Positions 48,211-61,999 of a DNA stretch of 64,000 nucleotides are shown piece by piece. The DNA lies in assembly GCA_029783825.1 (NCBI GenBank), contig JAREIK010018581.1, forward strand, positions 236,001 to 300,000, in the 5' to 3' direction. Origin of the DNA: Sapria himalayana. Taxonomy: Eukaryota; Streptophyta; Magnoliopsida; Malpighiales; Rafflesiaceae. The notes beneath the pieces were generated by a model. The model was not told the origin of the DNA, searched no databases, and saw nothing but the letters and a program-made list of their open reading frames with translations. The position numbers were made by a program, and so were the translations under genes. Position 1 is the first letter of the stretch, and each line of letters begins with the position of its first letter.

Positions 48211-51200
48211 CTTGCTAAGTCATAGAAAGTTATATACCATATAAACTTATCATAGTTGATTGGCTTACATAACATCTACTACATTCTCATTAGTTTGAAT
48301 ATTTCATAAATCTATACTTTATTCTTCTACTTTTTCTCATATACAGTGATATATTACTTTGATATATTTTATCTTTGGGTGAAATATTAGTTTCTTTGCT
48401 AATTATAAAACACTCTACTATTACAAAATAAAGTAATTTTATTTTAATTGTGCCCAAGCTCTTCCAATAATATTTATAACTAGATTGCCTCTTTACTAGT
48501 CTATCTAGTTGTAACATACTCAACCTCCATCATAGAATTAGACACAATTGATTATAGCTTTAAAATCTTACTTATAGCTCCAACAACAATATAAGCATAA
48601 CTTGCGGTGGACTTTCTATTATCAATATCTAAGTATTGTCTATATCAACATAGTCTCTCATAATAAGATCCAAACTTGTATAACATAGTACAATATTTGA
48701 GGTTTTTCTCATATATCTGAGAACCCTCTACACAATACTCTAATGCTCTCCACCAAATTTTGTCAAAATTCAACTAACTAATAACATTGCTTGTGCAATT
48801 CTAGTCTTATATAAATCATAGTGAGCATCAAACTTTTAACTACTGGTGCATATGGTACAAAGATTTATTTCTCCTCTCTTCTTAAATGTTAGGACAAATA
48901 CTTGAAATTAATTGAAAATGGGATATAAATTAGCTTATTATCATGTATGTTAAAGCATCACAAGATCTTGTTTAAATAGTTATCTTGAGATATCCAAATC
49001 TTTTTGATATTTTTTTCTCAATGAATCTACATCCCTAGAATCTTATTTTCTATTCAAAGTCATTCATATCTAACTTCCTAACTAATTATGGCTTCAATTC
49101 TTAGATTCGACCTTTATTGAGGCATAATATCAACAAGTCATCGACATACAATAATAGAATGATGAAGTCATTTTTACCCTCAAAAAATGTTAACCTGTTT
49201 CAGTAATACTTTCTAGTTAGAGTTTATAAATTTTTTATTCAAGTTTTCCATAAAGAAATATAGTTTTAACATCCAAGTAGTCCAAATATAAATCAAATAT
49301 TGTACACAATACAATAACTACCCTTATTATTCTAAGATAATTCACTAAGAAAAAAATCTCATTGAAGTTGGTCTATTTTTTCTTAGCATATCTATTTACC
49401 ACTAATCTTACACAATACTATTCTACTTGATCTTTACTATCCTTCTTGATCATTACTATCCTACTTGATCTTATATACTCATTTGTTACCAATGATTTTT
49501 CTTCCAAGTGGCAATAGTACTTGCTTTCATGTCTTGTTCTTGTATTGAGTTTAAATTTCTTTCTACATTGCCATCATTCATAAAGATGCATCTATGCAAC
49601 TTGTAGCTTCATGAAATGCTAATGATTATCTATCATCTATTAAAAACAATATGCAATATTACTCTTCATCACATATTTTGAGTGTCATGCAGGAATCTTT
49701 CTATCATGAGTTGACTAATTAAATTATAGAGCTTCAAAAAAAAAACTTATTCTTGGGCCTCATGCTATGGTGTTTACTTCTTAAATATTAGATTTTCTTG
49801 TGTCAAATTATCTTCCACTTGTACAATTAAAGTCTATGAAACTTTGTTAAACGTGATATCATTTTGATCCATTCTTTTTAGTTGATTTTTTATAAAGATT
49901 ATATTCCTACTAATAGTAACCTTGTGAATATTGAGATCCCAAAAACAATACCCTTTTACTCCATCATACTCTAAGCATATATATATTATGGATTTTGAAT
50001 ACAACTTTTTTTTTCTTGGGTGTTGCACATCACATATACAAGATTATTTAGTATGCCGAATACTAAATTATACTAACCACTTGATATAATTTTTATAATG
50101 TATTTGATTGAAAGAGAGCTTTATTAATAATGATTTTATAAAAACTAAGATTTGAAGGATTTTGCTGAATAATTGTGAAATTAGGAGCATAAGCAGCAAT
50201 CACACCCAACACCATGACTTTATGTTATAAAGTGAAAATACACAAGTCATTACCATATTCTAACATCGTGACTTTGTGTTACAAAAGTAAAATGAACAAA
50301 TCATTACATTGTGTTATGGAACCATTGTGTCATTTTGTTATAGAGGTTAAATGAGCCATTAAGCCTCTTTACAGTATCACAACCATCAAGCAGAGACCAA
50401 TGATGTAGCTTTTTGTTATAGAATCCAAGGTTAAAGCTATGATTGTCATTTAGCACTATGACTTCCTATTAAAAAATACATAATAGATGCTCAAGTATAT
50501 AAAGAAAACCCTAAGATCATATGAGAGATCCATAAGAGATACAAGGATGTCTCAAAAAGCTCCATAACTTCTTTTTTGGGATGATCCACAAGCAATAAGG
50601 GTGATACAATGCACAAGTATAAATTTTATGAGGTGGACATACATTCTGACTCCCTCCTATGGGAAAAATCAAAGTTAAATTGAATAAGTTTTGAGGGATT
50701 TATATTTTGAAGCCTACATTCTTTCGAGGGCTAAAATTAGATACCTAAGTTCATATAAGTTAAATTTCCATTTGTCTTATATATTATTCTTTCTAATTTT
50801 AGTTTAAAAAAATGATATAGGGATGCTATAAAATATTTATTATGATGGATACTATTTTTTATTCTTTAATGTGATGTTTTATTGTGATATTATTTGGTTT
50901 TGGATGATTTGGTAGTTAGATACAATTGAGTCTATGGTTTTGGCTATTTGTAAGTTTATGCATGCTTAGAGTGGTGGTTGGAGACAAAAAAAACTATAAA
51001 TGTGACTTATGGCCAAACCCATATGCTAATTTCTAAAATTAAGGTATGATTAATTAAGGTATAAAAGAGACTCATTTATAATGTAGGAAGACTCATTTGA
51101 TGTGACCACAATGCATGAGACAAACACATATGTTAAAACCTAAAAGTAAGGTATGCTTAATTATTGTGAGTATGATATTTATGAAGCTGAAAGTATGTAT

Positions 51201-54040
51201 ACTTTTATAGGCCAATCCATTATTCATGTTTTAGAGAAACTAACCTTCTATTGATATTAGATGATAAATATAACATTATCTTAAGGTTTTAAATTTAGTG
51301 TGTGTGTGAGCCATCTATTATAGTGGGGGAAAATGATAGGTAAGCCATGTGATAGGCATGAATGGATATCACTTGTATAGTGATGAAAATCATATGAGTT
51401 GCATTTGGTTGTATGGCTTCCACCAATGAAATACAAAAGAAAATATATATTAATTGTGAAAGTATGGTTCCAATGAAGAAGAAAGTACAAATATTTATAT
51501 TGCCTCATCAATTATTATTAAGAAATATACTAGAGGTCGAAGAATAATAATGCATATTCAAAGCAACCTTTAAGGGCAATAAATGAGTTGCCTAAAAGGT
51601 GAAGATTTGTGAATGACCTTCGAGTAGGAATGATATGTTATCTCACTAGTAAAGTATTGAGTAGATGACTATGAAGAGAATATCATTGGGAAGAGCTCAA
51701 TAGTTAATAATCATATTGAATGCTAGTAGGGAAAGAGGTAATTCCATAATTTTCTAGTCTTCATTCTATGACTATACAAAATTACCAAGACTATTTGTGA
51801 ATTTCATCACAAATAAAAATATAAATCATCTTTAGAATTTAGGATTTATGACTTGAATCATATTTATTATACCAACTAGAGTAGATCTTAATTATCATTA
51901 ATTGATCTAACTATAAGTACAATCTATATAAGATTGATATCTAGACTAAAGATCTACTTTGTTACTTGTATGAATAATATACTTATGGAACGATGTTGGA
52001 TGAAAACTCTTGCCCACCTAGTTTTTGTGATGCACCTAACCATAAAATTAGCTATTATAACAATGTCACAATAAGGACATCCAGAGAAATATGAAGTCGA
52101 ATAATCTACTAGCTTACTAGTCTAAATCTCCATCAATATTTTAAATTAATTATAATTGATGATGATTGATTATCACATAACAAGTAATATCATCTACTTT
52201 TGCCCAAAAAGTGTTGGGTAGATTAATTGTCCTCAACATAGCTATTGTTTATTTTGATAAAGTTTTGTTCATCTATTCGACTACTACATTTTGTTGTGGA
52301 ATGTATATGATTTTAATTATAATTTGATACTTTCATGCTTAAAGGTGGAAAAACTTATCATCTATATACTCTATTCTATTATATATCCTCATGAACTTAA
52401 TCCTTTTCCTAGATTAATATTTCACCCATGATTTTAAGTTTTAAAAAATTGAAATTACATCTGACTTTTTCTTGATTAAGTACACTCAACATCTACATGA
52501 ATAATTATCAATAAAAGACAAAGTACTTTGCTACTCTTTGAAATATTTTTGGAAATTCTTATACATAAGAATAAATCAAATCTAAAATTCACTTACTCTT
52601 TGAAAATGATTTACTGAATGCAAATATATGTTGCATATTTGTAACATATTGCTCATAAAAAAATATATCTACCAATTTAAGTCCTGGAAGTAACTTTCTA
52701 TTAGAGAGAATCATTAGACCATGTTATGACATGTTTCCTTATTTGAGATATCACATTATTATTTGACCTTTCTCATTTGCTAATTAATATAACATATGTA
52801 TCAACTTTATTTACTATTTCCTCTTTAAGCATGAATAGATTTGCTATGATCTTTCTACTTTCATAATCACGAGCATACCTCTCACATTATCATCTCTTTC
52901 TCATCCCTTTCTCAACATAAATTTTGCATCCAAGATTATCTATTTATCACAAAGATAATATATTTTTTCTTTAAGTCTTTTACATGTCATACTTCTGAAT
53001 TATGTGAACTATACTATCAAATATTTTTATTTTAATAATATTATTACCAATAATATTCAAAGTATAATCATCACCCTAGTGTAAAGAACCTCCTAAGATT
53101 GGTTTGTATGTTTGAACTCATTCTTTTCAAGATGTTATTTGCCATGATGCTCTTAAGTCTAATAACCATATATTTGTAAACTATTTCTATTCTTTCAACT
53201 ATTATTATTGCCTTACTATACAAAATAATAGCATCAGTATTTATACTTATTATATTTTCTTTATTATTTGATGACTCATTATTCTCATACTTTTTATTAT
53301 ACCAATATTCTTTTTTGAAGTATCATTTCTTGCCATAGTTATATCACTTAAATTTTCTTACTTCTAAAATTTGATCTACCATAATTTTGCCTCACTTGGA
53401 TATATTCTATTGATCTCCCTCGTATCACTATCAAAGCTTCTACTTGATGTAAAGATGCAAGTTTGTCTTCCTATTCTCTATGACTTCTTTCTTATTTTAA
53501 GATAGCAAATGCAATATCATTGAAGACTATATTGTTCATAAGGACAGCATTTTCCATATTAATGATGAGTTGATCATACAAATTAGGTAGACTTTTAAAT
53601 AGAATTTCAGCATATTCAAATTAATCTATTTTTATGACCCAATATTGTAAGTTGAAAAATATAATATTTAGGATATTGATATAGTTAATTAATATTATAG
53701 ATTCATCATTTGAAGAGTATAAAGTCTCATCTTTTAGAAGATCTTGTTATAAAGTGACTTTACCTCATACAACCTTGTGTAAGTATCTCAAAATTTTTTT
53801 AGCAGTATTTCTTTCTACCATATTGGGTACTACTCCATCAGTTAGTTTCAAATATAGATTGATATTTATATTACAATCTATCTAATTTTACTTATCTTTA
53901 ATAATTCTAATGACCATTTTTTTTCAATTAAATCTAAGAAATTATCATTCCTTAAAATTGTCTTGATTTTCATTTTCTATAATAAAAATGTACTCACATT
54001 AAAATTTTTTTACTTCAAATTTTGCTGCTAAATACACCAA
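48211..54040 (-). mobile_element. Second Ty1/copia element, minus strand, degenerate
   Basis: Reading leftwards: gag-like region with a degenerate zinc knuckle (about 53700-53330); integrase core (FIDNYS about 52530; HTYIPQQN about 52310; TFWAKVDDITCYVI about 52200; VFGC-like block about 52080); C-terminal integrase (YDGVKGYCFWDLNIHKVTISR, 49990-49930 in a frame of 50028-49834); RT (about 49540-49100, with YVDDLLIL intact at about 49150); RNase H (TLFCDS-like and KTKHI-like blocks, 48450-48300). Stops and frameshifts abound. Clear LTRs were not found next to it. Confidence 0.8.
50029..52026 (+). mobile_element. About 2-kb dispersed repeat inserted in the second copia integrase
   Basis: Copia integrase text breaks off near 52030 and resumes near 50020. 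The inserted DNA belongs to the family at 12.7-18.6 kb: 50200-50500 has the 'tcatgact..gttata' repeats and 51060-51985 aligns with 16190-17080. gtgttgcac (50020-50028) and gtgatgcac (52027-52035) match in 8 of 9 bases and may be the target duplication. No inverted ends or coding domain seen. Boundaries approximate. Confidence 0.55.
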
Positions 54041-55417
54041 AAAAGTTCTCAGTTAACTAAAAGGGTTGCAATATCATTTTTTAAACCATAGAAAATTCAT
54101 GCTAAAAATGATTTAGGATTAAGATTATTTATAAAAAGAAAAATCCTCCTTTTATAGAAGAAAAAATTAGAAATCCTAAAGGGATTTTTGATGTGGGCAA
54201 GATGTTACATCCTATTATCCATCATCTATCCATATATGAGCCTTAGGGCCTCGATGTTGAAACATGTATGATCCTTGTATCGACAATATGAGTAAGGCAA
54301 TTGAAAAAAAAATATTAAGGCACATATCCAACATCCATTGGGATCTAACTTGTGTTATCCAAAATTGGGCAATCTATCCCTTTTGTCAATCAAACTACCA
54401 TATTGATGGTAAACAAACATTGAATTGTAGTCATTCTAATATAATCTTATTTAGCCAAAGACTATAAGCATAGCCCAGTAAAATATTGAATGCCAAATTG
54501 CTAATTCAAGCACATCACTGTGTTGTATATTTTATCACGTTGTTTTAATTTTTAGCTTTGTGTTCATTTAAATATCACCCTATTCAACTAAAGTATCAAA
54601 CTAATTTTGAAAAAGGCTTTTTATTCTTAAAATTATATTACTTGTAAAACATATTGTGTTATGTTTACTTGTGGGAAACCAAGTTATATGGTTTAACAAT
54701 TTCACTTTCAACAACATTTTTGTCGTGGAAAATTAGAGCCTATGCCTAATTATCAAGATATTAGGTATCATAATTTCTTTTATTTTCATAAAATCTAGTT
54801 AATTAATTTTAGTGATTTCTATTAACTCTTTTATTTTTTTTTCTAAATATTTAACTAAATGCACAGTGGAATTAATTTTGGTGCAAATACACATAGGGTA
54901 TTTGTGTGAGTGAGAGTGAGTGAGTGTGTCTGTGTGTGTGAGACAACATTATAGAATGATCAATCAACACAATTCTATGTTAATTTATATAGCCATACAA
55001 TAAAAGACACACACCACAACTTTAAATTCTATCAAAAATATATTTTTTATTCCCAAAAAATATATTTTTTCAATTGCTGAAATTACATTTTCTATTCCTT
55101 TGAAAATTTATTTTCCAATTCTATCAAAATTAAATTGTTCAATTATTTCTAAAATTTTAATTTTTTGAATTCTATCAAAATTAAAATTGTTTCTTCTATC
55201 AAAAAATTAATTTTCTTTTCTTCAAAATATAATTTTCAATTATAAAAAAATATTTTAAAATTTTAAAATAGTTAACATTGAAAAATATTTTAAAATTTAT
55301 ATGAATTTATTCTACCCCAAAAAATATATTCTGCTGGTAATTTTGGTAGAATACACAAAAAAAGTATGTGTTGAATTTAAATTACATAAATCTATAGATT
55401 GATTACATACTTATGAC
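54041..55417. other. AT-rich sequence
   Basis: The 67-codon frame at 54264-54467 has no known domain. 55020-55210 repeats ttctatcaaaa-type phrases. A tgtgtg run is at 54925-54942. The region just right of 54040 may include the LTR of the minus-strand copia element, but I cannot delimit it. Confidence 0.4.
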
Positions 55418-55974
55418 CCATTTGATAAAACTGAAAAAATTAAGTACTGAAAAATAAGTGCTGAAAAATTAAAATTGAATTTTATAAGTATTAAATTTGT
55501 ATTAAAAAACTATTTGTTAAATTACTATTAATTAAATACTGAATTTAAATATATTATTTGATAACTATCCAAATTTGTAATATAAAAATAAAAATTAATG
55601 AGCAACTAGTTGATTTACTATCTCCTCTCTTAAATTAATCATGAAAGAGAGTTAGGGTTAGGGTTTGTGGTGGCGGAGAAAGGAGGAGGAGAAGATAAAT
55701 TCATAAATTGAACTGTATCATGAATGAGAAAACAAAAATGAAATGAAAAAAATGACAAAATGATAATTTTTTTAAAAATATTTTGTTGAAAATTTTCTAC
55801 ATTCAACATCAAGTAGGACTATACCTACTTAAAATTTTCAATGAATTTTCACTTAAAATTTAAAATTTTCAGCTCCCAATATTTTTTTATCAAATGCATG
55901 TAAAATTTCAAACCATTGAAAATTAAAATTTTCAATGGTTTGAAAATTTTAAGTACATTATCAAACAGCCCCTT
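55418..55974. mobile_element. hAT-like MITE, about 557 bp
   Basis: The left end gacccatttgataaaactg and the right end, reverse-complemented, aaggggctgtttgataatg share the TTTGATAA terminal motif common in plant hAT MITEs. Target duplications are not clear. Contains a strong internal palindrome (55906-55945) and a telomere-like ttagggttagggttt (55652-55666). Confidence 0.5.
55906..55945. repeat. 17-bp perfect palindrome arms, 6-bp loop
   Basis: tttcaaaccattgaaaa (55906-55922) is the exact reverse complement of 55929-55945. Confidence 0.9.
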
Positions 55975-57032
55975 AATGTTTAAGTGTTCATTAATCATAA
56001 CAAAACACTTAGAATTCTCATAATATTCCATCAAAAAATCATCTTGATTTAGACAAAATGGATTACAATGCTCTTCAACATGTTCCAATGATTAATTTTA
56101 CGAGAAATCTGAAATTTATTTTGTGCACCATGTTGGAGGAAGGCATGGGGTTGGTTTAGTAGATATTTCGATACCACTACAAATATTAAGAATATTAGTA
56201 TTTTGCAGTGGAATTCACAATCCACTTAAATCAAAATTTGTTTCTATGGCGCAACATAAATTTTAAAATTCAAAACCAAATGAAATTAATTTTTCTATTT
56301 TCAAAATAATATATTGTATTAAAATAAAATTTAGTCTGAATTTTATTTTATTATAAACCCACATAAATCAAATCTAAATTTTCAAATACCCAATTCACTT
56401 AACTTAAAATTAAGAATCAATTCAATCCACAATCCAAAAATAGAAAAAAATTATATCACACTTAAAATGTCAAATGTTCAATTTATACATCGCCTATACA
56501 AATAATATAAACTAGAAACTTCTTCACAATAACTAAAAATTAGTAAATCATAAAATATCCAAGACTTGTGTTTTGAACCAACAAAAATTTTCTAGAATAT
56601 AAAATCATAGAAATCATAAAATCCAAAATAATAAAGCAAACTTGTGATTTTGGGAATAATATTCTGAATGTGATTCCACATAATTTTTTAATTTAGGAAA
56701 TTATTTTTTCTCGACAAGAAATCTACAATCATTAAATATTTAATTTTAAACATAAGATAACTTTTCTCCATGAATTCATCAAGACAACAATTAGCAACTT
56801 CTTTCAAAGTTGTGTCTAAAATATGTTTTTCTTTTTCTTTTTTTTTTTAGGTTTCAACCATATGAGAGAGAAAGGGGAGTCTTATGTACAATGCACCATG
56901 TTTAGCTTATGTAATGAAAAAAAAAAACACTCGTTTTGCCCCCTTCCCCCTCTTTACTATTGATGGGGGCACTCCCTCATCTACTCTTAAAAAATGTGAA
57001 ATTAAGTTGAAATTTTATATTAATTAAAAGTT
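55975..57032. other. AT-rich sequence with a short hairpin
   Basis: 56182-56219 (ccactacaaatatt and the mirrored agtattttgcagtgg) is an imperfect hairpin that could be fused ends of a deleted transposon. Nothing else recognised. Confidence 0.45.
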
Positions 57033-58082
57033 GGGGAATTTTCAATTATAATCCCTAAGTATTTGTTAAATAACTGATTTTTAAATAATTATTATAAAAT
57101 ATTTCAAAATCCCCAAATTATCTAAAATTCATCAAAAAAGTCCCCCCGCCTGAATTTATATGTTAGTCAAAATTAACATAAAATATGTAAATATAATTTT
57201 ACCCATGAAAATGTTAAGTGAACTAAAATTATAATTTTTCCCTTGGGTATCAAATTAAATTTTATCCAAAAAAAAAAACCAAACTACCCTTACGTACTAA
57301 ACAAATTAGATAGCATTTGAAAGTACAAAAACATCCATTTTGTTGTTTCTATATATATATTTTTTTCCTATTTTGTTTTTTTTCAAAAGTTATGACATGT
57401 ACAGGCGTGCTAGAGATTTGAAAATACGTAGCTATAGCATGATAAAATTATGATTTTACCTTTCTTTACAAAACTAAATTTCAAATCAATTTTCCACAAA
57501 ATATGTTAAAACCAACAAAAATGAAAAAAAAAAACCATAAAATATAATGTTGATTCACCAAACAAATATGGACTGAGAAATGAAAGTAGTCACTTGCTTG
57601 CTTGATGATGAGTGCTCGTCGATGATGAACAAAGAGATGGCATGGGACGATGGTAGTTGGATGGTTCGATAGTAATGGGTTGGAGTGTTCGATGGTAATG
57701 GGTTGGTGTGAAGGATCCGTGAGTAAGAGCCTAAAGTGAGGGTGGTTTGTGAATGACTTTTGATATGAGTTTGGCTTTTTCTGTGGGGCTTCCTCTCTTT
57801 TCATAAACGGTGGAAAAATGGTAAGTTGAATTTTTAAAATTTATTTACTATTTATTTTCCTTTTTTTTCTTTATTTTTTTGGGTCATACATGTGTCCCTT
57901 GTTTATATTGCCATAGATATTACCAACTTACCCTCATCAATGTTAACTTTGACTATCTAAAAGCTAACGGGAGGGACTATTTTGATAAATTCTATATAAT
58001 TTAGGCTTTTGAAATATTTTATAATGTTCATTTAAAAATTTGACGTTTAACAAAAACTTAGGGACTAAATTAAAAATTCCTC
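57033..58082. mobile_element. Mutator-like non-autonomous element with long TIRs, about 1.05 kb
   Basis: The first 145 bp and last 145 bp are imperfect inverted repeats (left gggaattttcaattataatc; right reversed aggaatttttaatttagtcc; then ccctaag, gttaaa, ttataaaatatttcaaaa, and a cccc-rich block). Flanks ttaaaagtt (57024-57032) and ttaaaattt (58083-58091) match in 8 of 9 bases, fitting the 9-bp Mutator duplication. The open frame at 57804-57481 (minus) in the interior resembles no known protein. Confidence 0.75.
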
Positions 58083-60195
58083 TTAAAATTTAAAACTAGT
58101 CCATTCAATTCTGAATTTTTAATTGCACTGGTAAATAAAACACAAATTCAAAATTTAAAACAAGTATTGTGTGAATTTTTAAAACTAGTACATTAAATCT
58201 AATATGTATATAAATGCACAAAGGCTAAAATACTACACCAATATGAGAATGTGTTCTTAAGACATATTCACACATACTATAATCTATAAAACATAAAATA
58301 CCCAAAAATTATATTTTTAAATAAGATAGTTTTTATAGAATATAAAACTCTAGAGATCAAAAATTAAAAACAATAACATAAATATAGGGGGGAGAATGCT
58401 ACAGATGTCATTTCATGTTATTTTAGTTTTCTATCTAATAACTGTCAGCTTCAATTGACTAAGGAATTGGCAACCTTTAATAAATCCAATTACTAGACAA
58501 AAGAGGAGAGTGTATCTAGTAATTTTATTTTCAACAATCATTGAAACACAACAAAATCATTGGAGGATCCTGAGAGATCTTTGATAATAAGAAAAAAGAT
58601 AGGAAGAAGGTTTTGTATCTTAGTCTTCTAACCAAAAATGAGAACAACCTTATCATTTTTTTAGCATCCAAGTGAAAAATGGATTGTCTATTTTATCCAA
58701 CAATAAACCATCATCTGTTTTGTTCATTTTTTTTTTCATTTAAAACACATTAGGAGGCACTCCCCCATCCAAGACACCCACTCATGCTTCTTTAAAATAT
58801 GGGAAATTTATGTTTTTCCTTTTTTTATATATATTTTTTGAATTTAAAATGCGGAAAATTATTGCATGTTCTTGGTCCAGCATGCTTCGCACCTACAAAA
58901 AACTAAAAACAAAAAAAAAATATTAGTAACTAAAAAATAACACATACATGATTAAAATAACAATTATATATTATTTTTTAAAAAATAAAATACTCAAACT
59001 AAAATTTAAATCAAATAAAACTTAGGCTACCTAAGTCAGAAAAACCCAATAAATCTCGTTCTCTCTTTGAGAGATATCAAATGGGTCTTATTGTGCCTGT
59101 ATGCCCCGAATTTCGGTGGTTTGGTTGAGCCACAATGCCTTGTAGGACATGACATGAAAGGGTGAGCAGGTCTTACCATGCCAGCGCATCTTCATGGGAG
59201 GTTGGTCTTGCACGGCTCGATGAGCCACCTTCTTCAATTGGGCTTGTTAGGTCATGCAGGGTTGGAGCAAGTCATGACGAGACCAAGTTGTCTCAGTCGA
59301 GAAGGCAATGGCATGTCGCTGTCATTGGTTAGTGGCAAGTGATTAGACCTATGCAAACTCCATAGTGCTGATTGCACTATAGTATAGTGCACACTAGGTG
59401 GTGGACACTCAATACTAGCTAATGTAGTGGCCATTGGATGAGTAGCGATGGGAAATGACCAGTCATGTTGCCAGTGGCCAATGCCTGTGGTAGTGCCTAA
59501 ATGGCATCAAATTTCTTTTTTAAGTTTGAGGTAAAATTTTGGTTTTCAAAAATTAAAATATTAAAATTAATTTATACTACACTATAAATTAAAATGGATC
59601 TATTTTAGAACTCAATCAAAAAAATTACATTTGTTTTGACTTTTGATTTCACACAATGACAAAGAACAATAATAGGGGGTTTTTTAAATAACAATCACAA
59701 TATCAGCAATATGCATACTAGGCCTCTAATATCCATGATTAGTCTATGCCAATATTATTGTTTGAATCATCATGTCTAATTTGAAAGTTAGTGCTAGTGG
59801 TGGCCTCAATATACTTGAAATTGTATGAATCATTATCCACCGGTAGCTCTTTTACTTTATCTTGAATACTCATCCTTGAATTCTCCTAGTGCTTCAAGTA
59901 AGAAAACTTTTATAATATTTGGTCATAGTCTAGATATCATATCTAAAATAATATTCATGAATACAAAAATATTAAACTCTGATATTGTGTTAGACACCGG
60001 ATGGGTCAATAAATTACGTGTCATCTTAGATAACACAAGATAGGTGAATTCATATGATTTCTACTAATTTAAATTTTAATATATATTAATTATCATCATC
60101 ATCATGTGATTGGATAGAGCCATAATTAATATCTAAGTTTCAAGATAACTCGATTCGTAGGCATAAATATATATGTGCATATACATTGCCCTACA

Positions 60196-60412
60196 CACAC
60201 ACACACACACATTTATACATCCATATACATTCTTATCTATTATATATCAGCATACACATTTTTGTACTTTTATATATATTTATACACGTATCTACATTTT
60301 CAAAGTAGTGTGTATATACTTGTATGCATGCATATACTACTGTGCACCCACACAAACACACACATATACCTATATACGTAATGTATTTTTAAAGTTACAC
60401 ATGAAACTATTA

Positions 60413-60448
<36 letters not shown>

Positions 60449-60600
60449 AATGTGTTTAAAATTTTTAGATTTTGAAAATTTAATTAAAATAAAATATTAT
60501 ATACTGTACACAATTTATAAAATATGATAAATTCTTTATATTTAAAACAAATATTTGTGTGTGTGAGTGTGTGTGTGGATGTGTGTGTGTGTGTGAAGCA
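60196..60600. repeat. (CA)n / (TG)n microsatellite cluster
   Basis: acacac at 60196-60210, cacaca near 60348-60364, an uninterrupted (TG)n of about 16 units at 60414-60445, and tgtgtg runs with gagtg/gatg breaks at 60554-60595. Confidence 0.9.
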
Positions 60601-61759
60601 TATTAATACGTAAAATGAAATTATGAATTAAATATATGAGATTCTATTTTATTCAAATAGTTGTTTTTTACTATTTATATTAAAATAACTATCAGTATAC
60701 TCATATAAATAAATGAAGTTGGCATATTTGTAAATTATTTTATAATTTACAAAATATAGTTCCTAAATAGATAATATTGTTTTTGTTTTTCTATATAAAT
60801 TTTTTATTAAAATATTAATGTATATGATAAATTTCTATCTTTTATTTATTATTATTATTAATAAATTTTTAGAAACTTTAATATTCAAACAAATATAATG
60901 TTATGCATATAAATAGATGCCTTTAATATTTTGTAAAAAATCAATTATTTCTTTAATTATATTCAAACAAAACAGATTACCATATAAATATATGAGTAAA
61001 TTTTTCTACAAGTAATTATTGTTTTTATTTTATTCAAAATATATAAATGACCATATAAATATATGAATTTGTTTTTTAAATAATTATTTTTAATTTTTTT
61101 TTTCAAATTGAATACATGACAATGTTTTTTTTTTGTAATTAATAGATACATTTCAAATATTGTTTATTTATAATAAATATGACATATTGCATATTATTAG
61201 GTGCAAATTTTATTTTATAAATAAATTTTATTTTTAAAGTTTTTATCTTTGTAAATTTAAACTACATAACATATATATTTTATAAATTTTTTATAATATT
61301 TATTATACGTGCATAATGTTATTTGTTTTGAAATTTACAACATGAATTTTAACAAATAAATATTTTATTAGAAATCAATTTTAGTTAAATGATATTAAGT
61401 GAGACAAAAATACAAACCCTAAACATATTAAATCATAATGATTTATACAAACATATAAAAATACAATAAAAATACATTTAAGGTTGAAAAAATTAAATTT
61501 AAGTTCCTAAAAATATATGGAAAAATATAAATATTTAGATAATATCCAAAAAAATATATGTATGAATGAGATGAATGATATGAATGGATATTAAGTCTCT
61601 AAGGCATGTAGTTATACATGCTGTAGATGTAGTTATATACAGTTTTTCATATAATTATATATATTTAGACATATGGCTATGTATAGGTATTAATGTAGAT
61701 AAATACATTTATATATAGTAATATGTTGATATACATATTGTTAAATACATTTATATATA

Positions 61760-61763
61760 GGTA

Positions 61764-61827
<64 letters not shown>

Positions 61828-61829
61828 TG

Positions 61830-61861
<32 letters not shown>

Positions 61862-61865
61862 TATT
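61760..61865. repeat. (AT)n-(GTAT)n compound microsatellite
   Basis: (AT)n at 61769-61800 followed by (GTAT)n at 61801-61862. Confidence 0.95.
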
Positions 61866-61999
61866 AAATATATGTTCTTATATTTATATATAGTTATGTT
61901 TATGTATACTTTTTTATAGTTATAGATATAGTAAAATACACTTATATATTTATGTGTTATTACTCTTGGGATCATCATATTTACATAATTTATTATTTA

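Larger units (their letters stand above)
58083..61999. other. AT-rich gene-free region with microsatellites
   Basis: 59060-59500 is richer in GC, with gagatatcaaatgggtc at its left and tagcacta/gcatgcc-like text, and may be a decayed hAT copy (low confidence). The remainder is AT-rich with the CA/TG and GTAT runs listed separately. Frames over them are artefacts. Confidence 0.5.

Noticed and set aside
55652..55666. Telomere-like ttagggttagggttt as an interstitial telomere
   Set aside because: Only two units; common as a short promoter or chance motif.
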